Shown here: one piece after another, positions 24,001-35,734 of the stretch
Position numbering within the stretch: position 1 is the stretch's first letter
How the letters are laid out: each line of letters begins with the position of its first letter
From: Isoperla grammatica
Lineage: Eukaryota; Arthropoda; Insecta; Plecoptera; Perlodidae
DNA: 64,000 bases
Assembly (NCBI GenBank): GCA_945910005.1
Contig: OX246741.1
Coordinates: 11,146,669-11,210,668, forward strand
Direction of reading: 5' to 3'
Position numbers and translations under genes: made by a program
Notes under the pieces: generated by a model
What the model saw: only the letters and a program-made list of their open reading frames with translations
Databases searched by the model: none
What the model was told of the DNA's origin: nothing

Positions 24001-26582
24001 ATTGTTGATTTTACTTGAAAACCAATCCCCAAGACCATTTAAATTTATATTTGAGTCATATTATCTGATATTATCTTAGCCTATTTTAAAACGGGTTGTG
24101 TCTGTTGAAACATTCTTTGGGTAGTGTTAGTTGTAGGATTATTGGGCTACATCCCACTGCATAAAATGAACTCAAGTGTGTAGAGGTAAAGCATGGGTTC
24201 TTCTGTTTGTAGGTCCAATGTTCCCTCACGGGCCACCGGGAATGCTATCTCCAGGGCCTAGACCAGGTGAGAGAGTTAAGATGGTCTTAAGTCAATAATT
24301 TACCTTCTGCCATCAGGGAGTTGGCATATTTATTTATAGCCCTACTGTATATCATTTGTTTGTCTCTGCCTGTCCAGTCCAAGCCTGCTTCAGTCTTACG
24401 TCGTGGCTTCGTAAATCGGATATACACGGTAGCAGACGTTATTTACCTCTGTTGGCTGCATAGATGGTCTGTCCTCGCACATTCTTTCAAACCATTACCC
24501 CCCCCCCCCCCCCCCCCCCTCCCATCTGTAGAATAGCTCCACGTAGCTCTGCCTGTCGTTTGAGGCGAGAAAGGGACCGATGTCATACTATGACCTATCG
24601 ATTATGTCATAAAACGTGAACTATTACATTTCTCATTTCATTTCTTAGCTGTATAACCACAATACAAGATTGTATGTACATTGTCAAGGTGGGTTAAATA
24701 TTACATCATAAGGTCGCATAGGCCTAGAAGTCATTGTATGGCTCATAGCTTGGTTCCTTGACCGGTGAACTCGGCTACATCATAATATTGCTCCGTTTTC
24801 AGAAACATGGTTATTTTGCGTTTGAATGTTCGTATACCTGGGTATTAATGACCAAAACCCCATCAACACATGACCCACCTTCAATTATTCATGCAGTTTC
24901 ACTGCCATGCTCGTAATTGATCAACACTAACAGCTAAAAATAATAAAATGTACCTTCATACTACAACAAGATAACAATGTAATTTTATTTTTTTAATTAA
25001 CTGAAGCGACACAGTACTCGGTAGCATAGAGTTTTCTAGTTTAACTACCCAGTCTATTGTTGCTTTCGTCACCACGATTGCAACTTGCTCCGTGCCGGCC
25101 GGAGTGTTGCACAGCCTGGCTGAACGGCTGGTTGTGTTCCAGGAATGTGGATGGACAACCAGGGCCCGATGTTCCCGCCCCGCGGCTTCGAGGGTCAGCC
25201 GGGGGAAGAGGAGTTCTTTGGCCGACCGCCGTTTGACGAGATGGACCACCGCAGTCGAGACGGACCCCGCGGCAACTGGGAGCCCCCCCGCGGTCCCCCG
25301 TCTCGTCGGGGACCTGCGTTCCGGGACGCTCCAAGGAGGCCGGGGTACGTCATGTTCGAATGCGCCACGATCGCTTTGCTTCAACTAAAAATAAATTTCA
25401 TATTATCGGGGAAAGTTGGGCCTGGGAGATTAATTTTCTGGAAAATCTTCGGATAGTTTCTGAACAAATTTCTGCAGTATAAAAAGAACATTTTGTCCTC
25501 CATCTATTGTTTGTAAAATAAGTACGTTGTTTCCATTTTATCTGTTAAAGGCAAGGCCTAGGCCTAATAAAATAACTTAAGCTAAGGATAGTATAGGGGT
25601 TAGGGAATTACCTAGCCTAAGTATATTGTTATGTGAGATTTTGTTTGAGTTGCTTATGTCATGTGTGTTAGACTGTGCTTAATTGCACCTAGCCATCACC
25701 CTTCTGTCACAAACTTTTTAACTTTCATATTAGTTTTCATTTGCTTGGGATATTTAATTTCTTCAATACCATACTAGTAGAAAGGCCACTGTGGATAGAC
25801 TTGTAATTATTTAAATACTATTTCACAGCCGTGGTGGTCCAGATGACGAAAAGGATGAAGATGAGGCCCCTTCTAAGGCTGACAGGCGGCGTTCTCGCTG
25901 GAGCAACGCATCACCCATGGATGAAGGTGTGCCCCCAGAAGAGAGCGGTCCGCCAACTGAGAGAAGTGAAAGTGTTCCACCGTCAACGGAAAGTGCGGAA
26001 GCCAATCCTACGATAGAAAGGAAAAGCCCACCACCAGACAGAGGTTCCCCTCCTGTAGAAGAAAGTAGACCCCTTGTAGCAGAAAGTTCACCCCTTGTTG
26101 AAAGAAGTCGGCCGTTAGCGGAAGAATGTCCGCCCTTTGTTGAAGAAAGTCTGCCCTTTGTGGAAGAATGTCAGCCCTTTGTTGAAGAAAATCTGCCCTT
26201 TGTGGAAGAATGTCCACCCTTTGTTGAAGAAAGTCTTCCCTTTGTGGAAGAACATCAGCTCTTTGAGGAAGAATGTCACCCCGTCATAGAGGACAGTCAG
26301 CCTATCTTAGAAGAAAGTCAACCCTTTGTAGAGGAAAGCCGACCCTTTCTAGAAGAAAGTCACTCCTTCGTAGCAGAAAGCAACTCCTTTGCAGAAGAAA
26401 GTCACTCCTTTGCAGAAGAAAGTCACTCCTTTGCAGGAGAAAGTGGTCGGCTTGAACAGGAAAGTGAGCTGATGGAGACAAATGCAGGAGACAGCACACC
26501 TTGCAACGATGAACTACGTGAAAACGAACCTATTGTAACAAGTACTGAAACTACGGACGCAGTCACAGAGGTTTCAGATTAA
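12080..26582 (+). CDS. SCAF8: SR-related CTD-associated factor 4/8
   Basis: Twenty exons give 5298 nt and 1765 residues: 12080-12109, 12336-12464, 13290-13451, 13544-14005, 14304-14576, 15107-15313, 16072-16393, 16756-16986, 17468-17620, 18368-18580, 18992-19213, 19535-19723, 20645-20846, 21589-22280, 22826-23029, 23111-23512, 23602-23796, 24213-24266, 25143-25344, 25829-26582. Residues 1 to about 137 are the CTD-interacting domain (ISKAKMTSITRGAIKAIKFY, YVIDSIVRQSRHQFG, VIRVLNLWQK). A Q-rich coiled segment follows, then an RS/RE-rich region (about 445-515) and an RRM (about 529-605, TTLWVGHL and GCAFICM). Gly/Pro/Met-rich and RD/ND-rich regions come next, then an acidic heptad tail. Vertebrate SCAF4 and SCAF8 read phosphorylated Pol II CTD and suppress early polyadenylation. 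One invertebrate copy is probably ancestral to both, so the symbol could equally be SCAF4. It is longer than the human proteins (about 1150-1270), mostly in the C-terminal half. Confidence 0.93.
16072..16986 (+). CDS. SCAF8: SCAF exons 7-8: RS/RE region and RRM
   Basis: Exon 7 (16072-16393) encodes ENRVENDTIEIINLLERSRSR, then alternating Arg-Ser and Arg/Lys-Glu runs ending GLPPIKAEHLS. Exon 8 (16756-16986) begins VCSTTLWVGHL and carries RNP2-like (LWVGHL) and RNP1-like (GCAFICM) motifs of a single RRM. The KAEHLS-VCSTTLWVG junction matches human SCAF8 as I recall it and anchors the family call independently of the N-terminal CID. Confidence 0.92.
19732..20078. mobile_element. hAT-type MITE abutting the SCAF exon 12 splice donor
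   Basis: The element is 347 bp with inverted ends TAGGCTG-like: TAGGGCTGAG on the left and CAGCCCTA on the right, with GTTTAAACG-type subterminal repeats inside both ends. Exact 8-bp direct repeats GTGAGTAG flank it (19724-19731 and 20079-20086). An 8-bp duplication with these termini is characteristic of hAT transposons. There is no transposase frame. The left copy of the duplication is the splice donor of exon 12. Confidence 0.85.
21589..22280 (+). CDS. SCAF8: SCAF exon 14: RD/ER and RNDN low-complexity region
   Basis: This exon begins with dense Arg-Asp and Arg-Glu dipeptides, continues through LSLSERLRILAEGGTL, and then carries about a dozen RNDN tetrapeptide repeats (about 21976-22110). 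It ends SLLDLPKMSLPEGLSQ. The repeats are simple-sequence DNA with near-identical units, so copy number probably varies between individuals. Antisense ORFs across it are artefacts of the composition. Confidence 0.9.
23030..23110 (+). other. 81-bp intron of SCAF without an in-frame stop
   Basis: The donor is CACG|GTAATA and the acceptor is GCTCACAG|GTGG. Its length is a multiple of three and the frame stays open through it (27 codons, beginning NNTARRSLPG). Retention would add 27 residues without truncating the protein. Both splice signals are present, but the donor is weaker than most in this gene. Confidence 0.55.
25829..26582 (+). CDS. SCAF8: SCAF last exon with 19 heptad repeats
   Basis: After GRGGPDDEKDEDEAPSKADR the exon encodes RRRSRWSNASPMDEG and then an acidic Ser/Pro/Glu region. 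From 26046 to 26444 there are 19 consecutive seven-residue units (399 bp, no indel) of the type x-P-F-V-E-E-S/C, for example LPFVEES and HSFAEES. The protein ends ETTDAVTEVSD before TAA. I know of no such tail in vertebrate SCAF4 or SCAF8. Confidence 0.85.
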
Positions 26583-28679
26583 ATCTGCTTAGCTTCAATG
26601 GCGTGAAGGTGACATTAGGCCTACGTTGAAGTCCGAAATAGAAATGGATATTTTCTGCAGTGATGGCGTGACGCCTAAGTGCTATGGTTGTGAGTGAATG
26701 TGAACACAGGAAATCTGGAAACAATATTCAGCCTTACCCAATATAAGACGGTGCAATAAGTTACCTAAATAGGCTCTTGCCTACTACCAAGTCATTTTAA
26801 GTATTTTTGCATGATCATGGTGCTCGATCAACTCGCGATATTTACCTTACACACTAGTAACGTGTTTAAAAAATTCCGACTGACAATTTTTTTTGTCTTT
26901 TACTAGCTTTTTTATTTAATTGTTGAAACTTTTTATTATGCTCAATAAAAAAGAGTAAGTTGTTTATTTTTGTTACACAAAATACAAGCATTTGACTGTA
27001 GATCTATATAATTATTATGGCCAAATTTGGATCTTTATTAATTTACAACAATAGAATCCCAAAAGTGGGTCCCCATTTGCCATGTGTAGGTGTTGAGACA
27101 CCACGCATCTTACTGCAAGGTTGTTCCTGTGTTCACGACTGCAGCCTGGCACGAACTGCGCAAGAGGACCGGAGGACTCGCGCTTGCGCTCAAATTGAGT
27201 GACAAGTGCAAGGTACTGTTCACTTTGCATTTGTTGGTTGCTTTCAAGACTTAACAAGAAACTGATGTGCTGTTTAGAACCGAGCTGACGCAAACCGAAT
27301 ATTTACATATTACCGTACAGTTACAGAGTGAAAACTAAGAAGAGGTGTAATATGGCATTATCACGAATTCTTGACAGTGGTACCGTCTTGCTTGTCACAG
27401 GAAAGCAGTGCGTTTGCTGGCATTCCAAGAATTCAATTATATTATGTATTAGATCGGATCTCGACCAAGTACCTAGTGGCAGGTTGTGAACAATGTCTTT
27501 CTTCAATGATCTAGGTTATTGTTAGCAGCTGTGGTCTCAAACTTGGGGAGTCCTTGTTAATGCTATAGGGTTCTACTTCTGTGGTGACAGTACACTCCTC
27601 CAACTAGTTTTCTTGGAACAAATCAAATTACGTACTATAAACTTTCGTGGAGCACCACCTGAATATGAGTGGAATGGGTGTTGCTGTCCGCTTATTTATA
27701 TAGCCATGTAGAATATCTACTTCGTACTATAAATCATCACGTCGACCCCTTAATTCAAGTAACCTAACGCACTAGGTTAATGGAAAGAGAGGAGTCCTTA
27801 GTTACAATGTGTTTAAAAGTGTTCCATTTTGTAGATTTTTAGAACATCTATATGTATAAAATGTTCCCAAGAAACCATGGGCTATTATGTTTAACATTGG
27901 CCAATTAATAATTCTTCTGGCTTGATCAAATTTTAATTTGAGAGTAGTTTTGGATAAATATAAGATATCCTGGCCAATATAATACATTCAAATGTGGGGT
28001 GCAGTCATTTTCATTGTTAATAATCTCTAGAAAGTGCAGGACTGGTTTTATTTTACTACATTATGTATTACACACAATGTAGGCATTGCTTACTTTGGGA
28101 TCGAGGGTTTGTTATCTCGACATTTTGGTAAAGCTCAAATAAAAGCATACAACAGAAGAACAGGTTTTGTATAAATTATGGCCATTCCATTGCCAGTTTA
28201 TTAATTTTATAGTCTATGTTGTACATTTCATTATATTGTAGGCCATGATGTCGGGAGAATGTGTTACCTTGAGAGCTAGTAGAGCTATCAAAATGCCCTC
28301 GAGTTGCTTGAAAACTTGACGGTACTAAATTATATATTTTCATTTGTATGAAAACATTTTTTTTAAATCCAAGGCCCAGTATCTATACATTTTTCTTTTT
28401 CGTAGAAAGCTAGACTCGTAGAGTTAGTGTAATTATGATGCATAGGTACAAATGATACACTAGGCCTTTGCACTTATAATCAGAGGTGTTGATTGCAACA
28501 ATATAATGCATAAGAAACTAATGAACTCTAGCCTTGAAGGTAAATATATATATATAAATTATCCCTAATGTGTTGGTATTTATCTCTATCAACATATTCA
28601 CAACAATAAAAGTTTTACAAATATGGCAAAAATCGCAGAAAATAATTTTTGTAATTTGACCTCATAATTCGTCTGTGCG
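26583..28679. other. 3' UTRs and intergenic space between convergent SCAF and STK40
   Basis: The first 370 bp should be SCAF 3' UTR. The right part should hold the STK40 3' UTR, with TTTATT (AATAAA on the minus strand) at 28197-28202 as one candidate signal. Short ORFs here have no family features, and I see no RNA gene. Confidence 0.55.
26944..26949 (+). terminator. poly(A) signal of the SCAF gene
   Basis: A canonical AATAAA in CTCAATAAAAAAGAG lies 362 bp after the stop codon and is followed by a T-rich stretch. It is the first such hexamer downstream on this strand. Confidence 0.6.
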
Positions 28680-31600
28680 TCATCTTCTCTCCCCATCAGA
28701 CTCTGGGTCCGGCGTCGCTTGCCGGCGAGTTTCCAGACGATTTCTAATTATCATGGAGAGATTGTGTACGATGTTTCTTTGCACCCTGGGCATTGCGCTC
28801 CCCCGTTGCGGCACTCGCCTGCTGATCTGTGTCGACAGCCTCTGCAACAGTTGGCCCGAGACCGCCATGCCGGCCGAGGGGGGGGGTGTGGCGGGCGACA
28901 GTCCGATGGAGGAGAGGAACGACGCAAGCTGTTGCTGACGGGAGTCGGTCGACGAGAGGTTGACGGACGCGACGATGGGCTCCGAGCGTCGCCCCTCCGC
29001 GCCCATCTCGGCGACCTCCTCCGGTGGAGGTCGCGGAAGGAAGACCGGGACCAGATCGCTCTCCGCCTCCCGGGCGGGCAACAGGTGTCGGAACCTGGCC
29101 AGTTCGGTGGGCGTAGCCTCGTGGGCGTCTTCTCCCAGCCTCTGAACGGGGATGTGACCCGGGCGTCGGTTCTGTGGCAACGCCGGGCGTATCTGCAGCA
29201 CTTGATCGATCTGCTCCTGGGAACACGATTAACGGCAAGTGAAATAATGATGCATCATTATTGGTGGCTAGTTTGGGGCTACTATGAAAATAAATGTATA
29301 TGTAGGCCTAATTAGTTTGATGTTTCTAAACGTCCAATGGTAATTTTTTTTTTTTTTTTAACTTCAACAAAATTCCAGATGTGAAATTGACAGTTACCTA
29401 GTCTATTATTTACATATTTAATCTATTTTCTTCTCACAAAGTGGCAATTTTTGCATATATGAATTTTGGTTTTTCTTCAGTCTTATTTACTTTCAAAAAT
29501 ATTAAAATTATATTACTACTGGCGTTTGTATTAAGAACTTGTCTTGTCTGTTAGACATACATTTGCAAACATAATACTAATTGACATTGTAGTAGACCTG
29601 TATATTGCATAGCCTACTTCAATTTAAAAATGGTGTAATTTCAATCATTTGGGACTCAATAATAATGTGCATCAGGGCATCACAGATCCTAACAGTTGAA
29701 CTGTGAACCAAACGTGTCATTTAGTACGGGTCACGTAGTTAAATTCTGCATTGGGTGTGCATTGAAGATAGGCCTCTACAACTTCTCCTATCTTGTCACC
29801 ACTCTTCCCTTTCCAGCACATTACAATTTCCTCCTCGCTGGGGTCTATACATACTTGAAGCGTCGTTTGGTTGGAGAAGTCTTCAATGTAGTCGATGATG
29901 TTCTTTTCATCTTCTTCGTGGTGCTTCTTATCGCATTTTTCTTCTTCAGGATCATCAATGTCTGGCACAACCTAATAAGATGAGAAAAAGATCAAAGAGA
30001 TGTGTGGTAAACTTCGTTTTAAAAACCGAAGTAAAGATTTAAGATGTGATAACAACTAGGGTAGTGCATAGTAGTTAGGGTAGGGAAGTTAATGCTCAGG
30101 TAGAGAGATGTAGAGGGAACCCAACAGCTTACCTTGTGGAAAAACGTTGAGACACTAAGATATGTAAAACAAACACACAAAAATCATCAAACTAAACTGA
30201 AGGATGAAGTCAGTTTTGACAATTTTTAGTTTTATGTACTATATCTCAACATCTTAAAAGTTCTCCAGTCGCCTGCAAGGTAAGCTGTTAGGTTCCCCTA
30301 CATGTCTCTACCTAAGCGGAAAACAAGATCTGTAATTATATAAAGAAGGGGGAGGAGGGGGGGGGGGGACCAACGACAATGGTATTGACTTCGAATTGTG
30401 TTTGTTGAACTGATTTACAAAATTGATTTAGGATTGATGATTTCAAAAATGGATCCATACTACTGTTATGCTAGTTAGTTAATGCAAAGCATTAATTTTA
30501 TGTCGAGACAAGCGAGCCAGCAGCACGCCATTACATGTGTATTTGAGGTTTAACCTCAAGACCAACCTGGAGTGGTTTGCACGGACAAGAAGGAACCCTG
30601 TAACTTGCGATGATAACGGTAAGGCAGTCGATCACTTCTGAGGCAGTCATTCTGTTGTGAGGCTCCAGAACTAGAAGACGGCGGATGAGCGCAGTAGTTC
30701 CTTCAGAAACGCGTCCATCACTTTAACACACACACACACACACAAAAAAACATGGATTATAATCATCTTAAACTTGCAAGTATTAGTTAATATCACGTAG
30801 GCTATGGTACTGATAACTATTATTCCATAATTTTGAAATGTCATATTTACTTTGGTATTGTGTAATCTGCAGCCTTTATTTTTCCAAACAACTGTGTAGG
30901 ACTGGAATCGTAAAATGGAAACTGCCCATACAGCATAGTAAACAACACAACTCCCAATGCCCACATGTCTGAAGGTTTGCCTAGAAATAAGGTAAGTATG
31001 TACAACATATTTCATAATTAAATAATAATTACAATTTTACATGTAATAAGATATTTAACAGTTCTACTGTAGGCGTAAATAAATATTGTGAATCGATATG
31101 TATCTAGACTTCATTCTATTGTACTACGTACCTAGATACGGCTTGCCACACAGAACGTCGGGTGAGATGTAGGCAGGCGAGCCTCGCTGGTCTTTCAGTA
31201 GGTCAATCTCGCTGCCTAAATGCTTTCCTAGGCAGAAGTTTGTGATAGTAATGCGATGGGTACGTCGATTCAGTACCAAATTTCCCAGCTTAAGATCTCG
31301 GTGAACAATGTTTTTCTGTAATCGAGAACACAATAAAAAATGAAACACGTAGAACAAAAGATGCCAGTTCAGATAGGACTGCAAGTTCTATATTTTCACT
31401 TTTGAGATGTATGCCTACGAGTTCCAGAAAGTATCAATATAGATAGATCCTTGGCGGTACGTAGTAATCATTTTTTATTCAAAAGGACATTTATTATCAT
31501 TGTAAGTGGCACAATGATTTTATTGGACCAAGACAAATATTCAATAAACTTCCATTAGTAATTTGGTCAATAAACTGACTCACGATATTTAAGTTCTCGA

Positions 31601-33771
31601 GTGGATCATCAATTAGGGGTCATAGGCCTAGAGAAGTTTGTCAAAGTCTTTTTATTATTAGTTCCTTTTTTTTATGTACAAATTGTTTCTCTGGGACTAA
31701 AGTAAGACTAAGGTCGTTCGGTAATGCTTTCGTCATCAATCAATTACGTGTTTACGGTCTCGGCCAACCCGAGCAGGTATTTGAATTAGCCACGGTCGCT
31801 GGTTGGCTGCCACACACCCACCCGTGACGGAAGCATTACCGAAGATGTTGTACAATGACTATATAACTAATAATACATGTACTATTATTATCATTATTAT
31901 TAACATCATCATTTTTCTATCCTACGAAATTTTTGATTACTTAGGCCAAGTTTCTCATTTACTTACATAGGTACTGACATATCTAACTTACCCTACTCAT
32001 TTTTTTTTGCATTCTTGAACAATATTTCATTTATTATTTTACTTTTAATTGCTCAGCTGTTGTTTTTATTTTTTTTACCGTAAGTTACGTGGTTTTCTTT
32101 TAAGAAATTTCGAATTAGGACCTACATCTTAATTTACATTTGTTATAAATACTTATTATTTGAGTTTGTTCTTACCTTGTGCAAGTTTTCAACAACTCTA
32201 ACAGTATCATAAAAGATGACTATGGTCTCCCTTTCACTAAGTTTTTTCTCCCTAATCACGTAATGCTGCAGATTAAGCAGATCTGCATTTTGTGAGCTAA
32301 AATCGTGAGCACACAAACAGTCGAGAACAAGGCATAGACGCCTTTTAACACGACCTGTGTAAACCAGTGTTCCGTTTGCCACCTGACGTTCCTCTAGAGC
32401 ACAATCCTAAAACACACATAGATTACTTACGTTGTTATAAATGTACATTAATATTATTAATATTATTAATACTATCGAGTATGAATGTATGATTAATTGA
32501 AAATGAGAAAGGCTTACTTTAAAGAATCCGTGATGGTGTATTACACCGTCTTGGTTGTGCAACAAAGACAAGAGAGAATATTCTGTATGAAGAAGCATTT
32601 TCCCCTGTTTGTCGTCCTGGGATTCGTCGTCTGCATCCTTCATAGTTAAAATCTGAAAGAGTACGTTTACGTAAATACTCTGCGCACGCCATCAATCAGG
32701 ATACAGGTAGGCTAATAATAAGAATTATTATTATTATTATTATTACTAATGTGTGCCACATTAGGTTGGTCCTGTGAGTTATTGCTGCTTCTATGAATAG
32801 GGATTTGGATCGCATTGTAACGACCTTAGTTTGCGAGCGAGCCGCTGGCGGCTTCGGAAAACGCAGTTACCCGGTTAGGCTATATGTAGGCTAAACAGCC
32901 ATTTAATTGTGAATATAAACCTACACCAAACAAGAGCTGCTCAAGACTTCTACATGCCTAGCCTATACAAAACAAATCCTGTGCACAAAAATCACTGTTT
33001 GTGAATGGTCTAAAAAAGTTTAATACTTTACCTATGGAATTGAAACGTAGCAGTGTAACAAAGTCAAAATTTAAAAGTGAAGTGAAAGTGGGTTTCTACA
33101 AAGTACCCACTTTGATTGCAAGTTTAAAAATGAATGCCTGGAGAAAAAGAGAACTAATAGCAGAGTGTAGGCCCTAGCTGCTAAGCAGAATTTACAAACA
33201 AACAAACCTTCATAGTAAAAAAGTCATCAGTCTCTTCTTTTCGAGCTAAGCATTGAATAATGCTTTTGACAGGAGAACTTCCTAAAGTTGGTCCCAACAG
33301 ATATGGCCCTGCTTTTTTGACTACCTTCGTTACAACAGGTGTACCTTCTTTCGGGGCTTGAAACATTTTGCTTTCTTCACTCTGTGTTGCATCCCTAAGT
33401 GTTGGTAGAATTCTGCATGTAGAACTTGATGCGGTGTTGCGATCATTGTTGGAAGCTTCGCTAACTGGGACTTCTTGTGCTACTTCGGTAGATCTAACTG
33501 CCGAACGAATTTTATTGATAGTAGTATTAACTGTTTGACTATTTAGTTGTATAGGCCAAACAGGGTTAGACCTGGACCTTTGTCTAATGTGTTCATTGTA
33601 CAAAACCAAATTTGGACTAAGCCTAGGTCCAGCTGTGTTTGATGCTCCTAAAGTTACATCCATAGGGGTATGTCTAGGTCTAGTACTTCCATTAGGCCTT
33701 GTAGGCCTATTAGATTCAGATCTGTATCCTCTTGTACTTGAAGATGACAGCATTTCATCTTCACTTTCCAT
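28680..33771 (-). CDS. STK40: serine/threonine kinase 40 (pseudokinase) with extended ends
   Basis: Eight exons in order are 33771-33208, 32652-32518, 32406-32176, 31315-31132, 30980-30851, 30720-30567, 29971-29855 and 29216-28680. They give 2052 nt and 683 residues with matching phases. Strong family matches include AGPYLLGPTLGSSPV, GKMLLHTEYSLLSLLHNQDG, CLVLDCLCAHDFS, VHRDLKLGN, RITITNFCLGKHLGSE and KPSDMWALGVVLFTMLYGQF. The HRD aspartate is kept (D317) but the DFG motif reads NFC (336-338), as in vertebrate STK40, an inactive kinase fold known to recruit the COP1 ubiquitin ligase. The human protein is about 435 residues. Here an N-terminal extension of about 155 residues, rich in Ser/Thr/Arg, and a C-terminal extension of about 135 residues after the conserved RFRHLLP are added. 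A splice acceptor just upstream of the ATG (33788-33789) implies a non-coding first exon. Confidence 0.94.
30094..30317. mobile_element. MITE in an STK40 intron
   Basis: Inverted ends of about 42 bp flank about 140 bp of non-coding DNA. The left end reads GCTCAGGTAGAGAGATGTAG... and the right end, reversed, reads GCTTAGGTAGAGACATGTAG..., both continuing to AACAGCTTACCTTG. I could not define a target duplication. Confidence 0.65.
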
Positions 33772-33786
33772 TGCAACAGTCTTGTG

Positions 33787-34215
33787 TCTAAAGTAAAACC
33801 TTGAAGATGTAGGCCTGCCTAGGCTAGGACTTGACCCCCAGGCACATTTTCATTTAGGCCTGGGCCTAGGCCTAGCCTACTGTCTTACGAGGTATTGGAA
33901 CTCTCCACCACGTACATCATTATTTTTTACTTACAATGTTTCAGTTAAGAATACTTGTATTGAGTTATTAATCACCATAATATTGTACAAACAAAGTCCA
34001 TCGGATATCACCCCGTCCCCCTCCGCTCCGCTTGCTTGTTTACGTCCGCGTAGCGCGCTAGTGGTCGTTAACGCACTCTATCGTGGACTTCGGGTACCGA
34101 ATCGGGAGAACTTCTTTGCCGACTACATTTTTTTGTTTCCTTCAGCCACCGCTTCAGCGCTGCGGCGAGTTTTGGAAAGCTACGAAAATAATTTTTTTTG
34201 CGGGAGACTTATTTG
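33787..34215 (-). promoter_or_regulatory. putative first non-coding exon and promoter of STK40
   Basis: The STK40 ATG exon is preceded by GGTTTTACTTTAG, a good acceptor. Further upstream, CATT|GTAAGTAAA (donor at 33933-33934) could end a 5' UTR exon. The sequence at about 33990-34190 is GC-richer, with several CpG dinucleotides, fitting a start region. The exon start is not visible. Confidence 0.35.
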
Positions 34216-34899
34216 AAATCATTCATGGGAACTAACATTACAATTAATAAAAAAGAGTTGCGGGGAATTTTTTGTTTAAAAAATAATCATTCTTCGTACA
34301 TTTTATAAGGTAATTAAGTTTTAATCCGTTTGTTATCCATGCTTTTAGTTTACGGTTTTTAGCACTATTATTGTACACTTTTATTATTGTAGAGTTTAAC
34401 ATATGTTGTTTAAGCGTTGTTTTAAAAGTATCACAGGCTTTATTAGTATCAGTCATCAGTTTCCTGAATGACTGCCAGCCAATCTTCATTTCCAAGATAC
34501 ATTGTAAGTTTAGTGTAATCTGTTTTTTTCCGTTACGTAGTAGAAAGAATGGGGCCTATCACTGTTCAAGTAATTATTGTTGTTTCATATTAATAATAGT
34601 GGAAAAGTGATCAGTGATGCTCGTTGTCAATATTATTGAAGTGATATTGGATTTTTGAAGAATATACTATACACAATATGGTCGATACAAGTTTTTTATT
34701 GTCCTGTTACCCTTGTGTCATCATTTATGCATGATATATTGTGAAGAATAGGACCATTTCATGGTTTTTCTTCTGGATCCTCTATGGTATTTTATTAATA
34801 AAATAGCCAAACTAGTGAATGTGTACAATCATTATCATTATGCATACACTACTTGGAATGCATGTGTCAGATGAAGACAGAAACATGTAAAACACAGGA

Positions 34900-35240
34900 G
34901 TCAGCGTAATGGGAGCCAGCCAAGGAAGTGGAAACAATAATCGGCTGGAGGTGTTCGGGTGATCTTGCACAATAGGCACTTGTTGATTCTGAATTTGGAA
35001 ACATGAGGAAATGGAAAAGTGGGAGGGGAATAAAAGAAGTGATTTTCGACCGGCTCGGGGTCTTTTACGCTGGGAGTGTCAAGTGAAGTGGTTGGAAGAT
35101 GACAGCATCGCGTGGAGAAGACTGAGGACAGCGGGGCGGGGATCAAACCGAGGACAGCAGACCGGGCGGATCGAACCAAGGACAGCGTGGATCGGAGGAT
35201 CGACCCAATCACTGTGCCAGGCCGCTGTTAAAGGGTAGGA
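34900..35240 (-). mobile_element. tRNA-derived SINE-like sequence
   Basis: Reading the minus strand from 35240, CCTGGCACAGTGATTGGG resembles an A box. It is followed by TTGGTTCGATCC and TCGGTTTGATCCC, two B-box-like motifs about 35 bp apart. A tract of moderate complexity follows. The 103-residue ORF that crosses it is incidental. Old or composite SINE is the best reading, but I cannot name the family. Confidence 0.4.
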
Positions 35241-35480
35241 TGGAATGGCATTGATTCATAGATCGAGGCAGTTAGCCGATAAAAGTTGACCACGCACTCT
35301 CGCTCACAATGGTACAGTTTACTTATGACCATTAGGGTAGTTTTTGTAAGAACAATACACGTAACCCTTGTTTATTTGAATTCTGTGTATTTCCTTGAGG
35401 ACAATTCTGCATGATCCATCCCTGCAAAATACCGATCCCGGTCAAGACTAGGGAAAGACTGAGCCGCAAAGCTAAACATC

Positions 35481-35734
35481 TGGGCCTGGATTCACAAAGA
35501 TGTGTAACTCTAAGTTGTCCTAAGTTAGGCAAATCCTAGCTAGATAAATCAAGATACATCATGTCTAGGTATTAATACACATTCACAAATCAAATATTAT
35601 TAGTTAAATTGATCATATTTTACTATATATTATCTTTATAACATTGCAGAATGACATATCGGTGATTTATATCACTAAGATTTGCCTAAACTAGGACGTC
35701 TTAGCACTTAGGCACCTTTGTGAATCTGGGCCCA
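35481..35734. mobile_element. MITE with TGGGCC...ATTCACAAAG termini
   Basis: Inverted ends of about 55 bp share TGGGCC(T/C)(G/A)GATTCACAAAG and, further in, GTCCTA and TTAGGCAAATC. Total length is 254 bp with no coding capacity. The flanks do not show a clear target duplication, so I leave the superfamily open. Confidence 0.7.

Noticed and set aside
33000..33165. Plus-strand text resembling a LINE C-terminus (KFNTLPMELKRSS, SKFKSEVK)
   Set aside because: It is short, with no RT motif nearby and no clear 3' tail. The similarity could be chance, so it is only noted.
34901..35212. 103-residue minus-strand ORF
   Set aside because: It lies in a SINE-like sequence and has no family signature.
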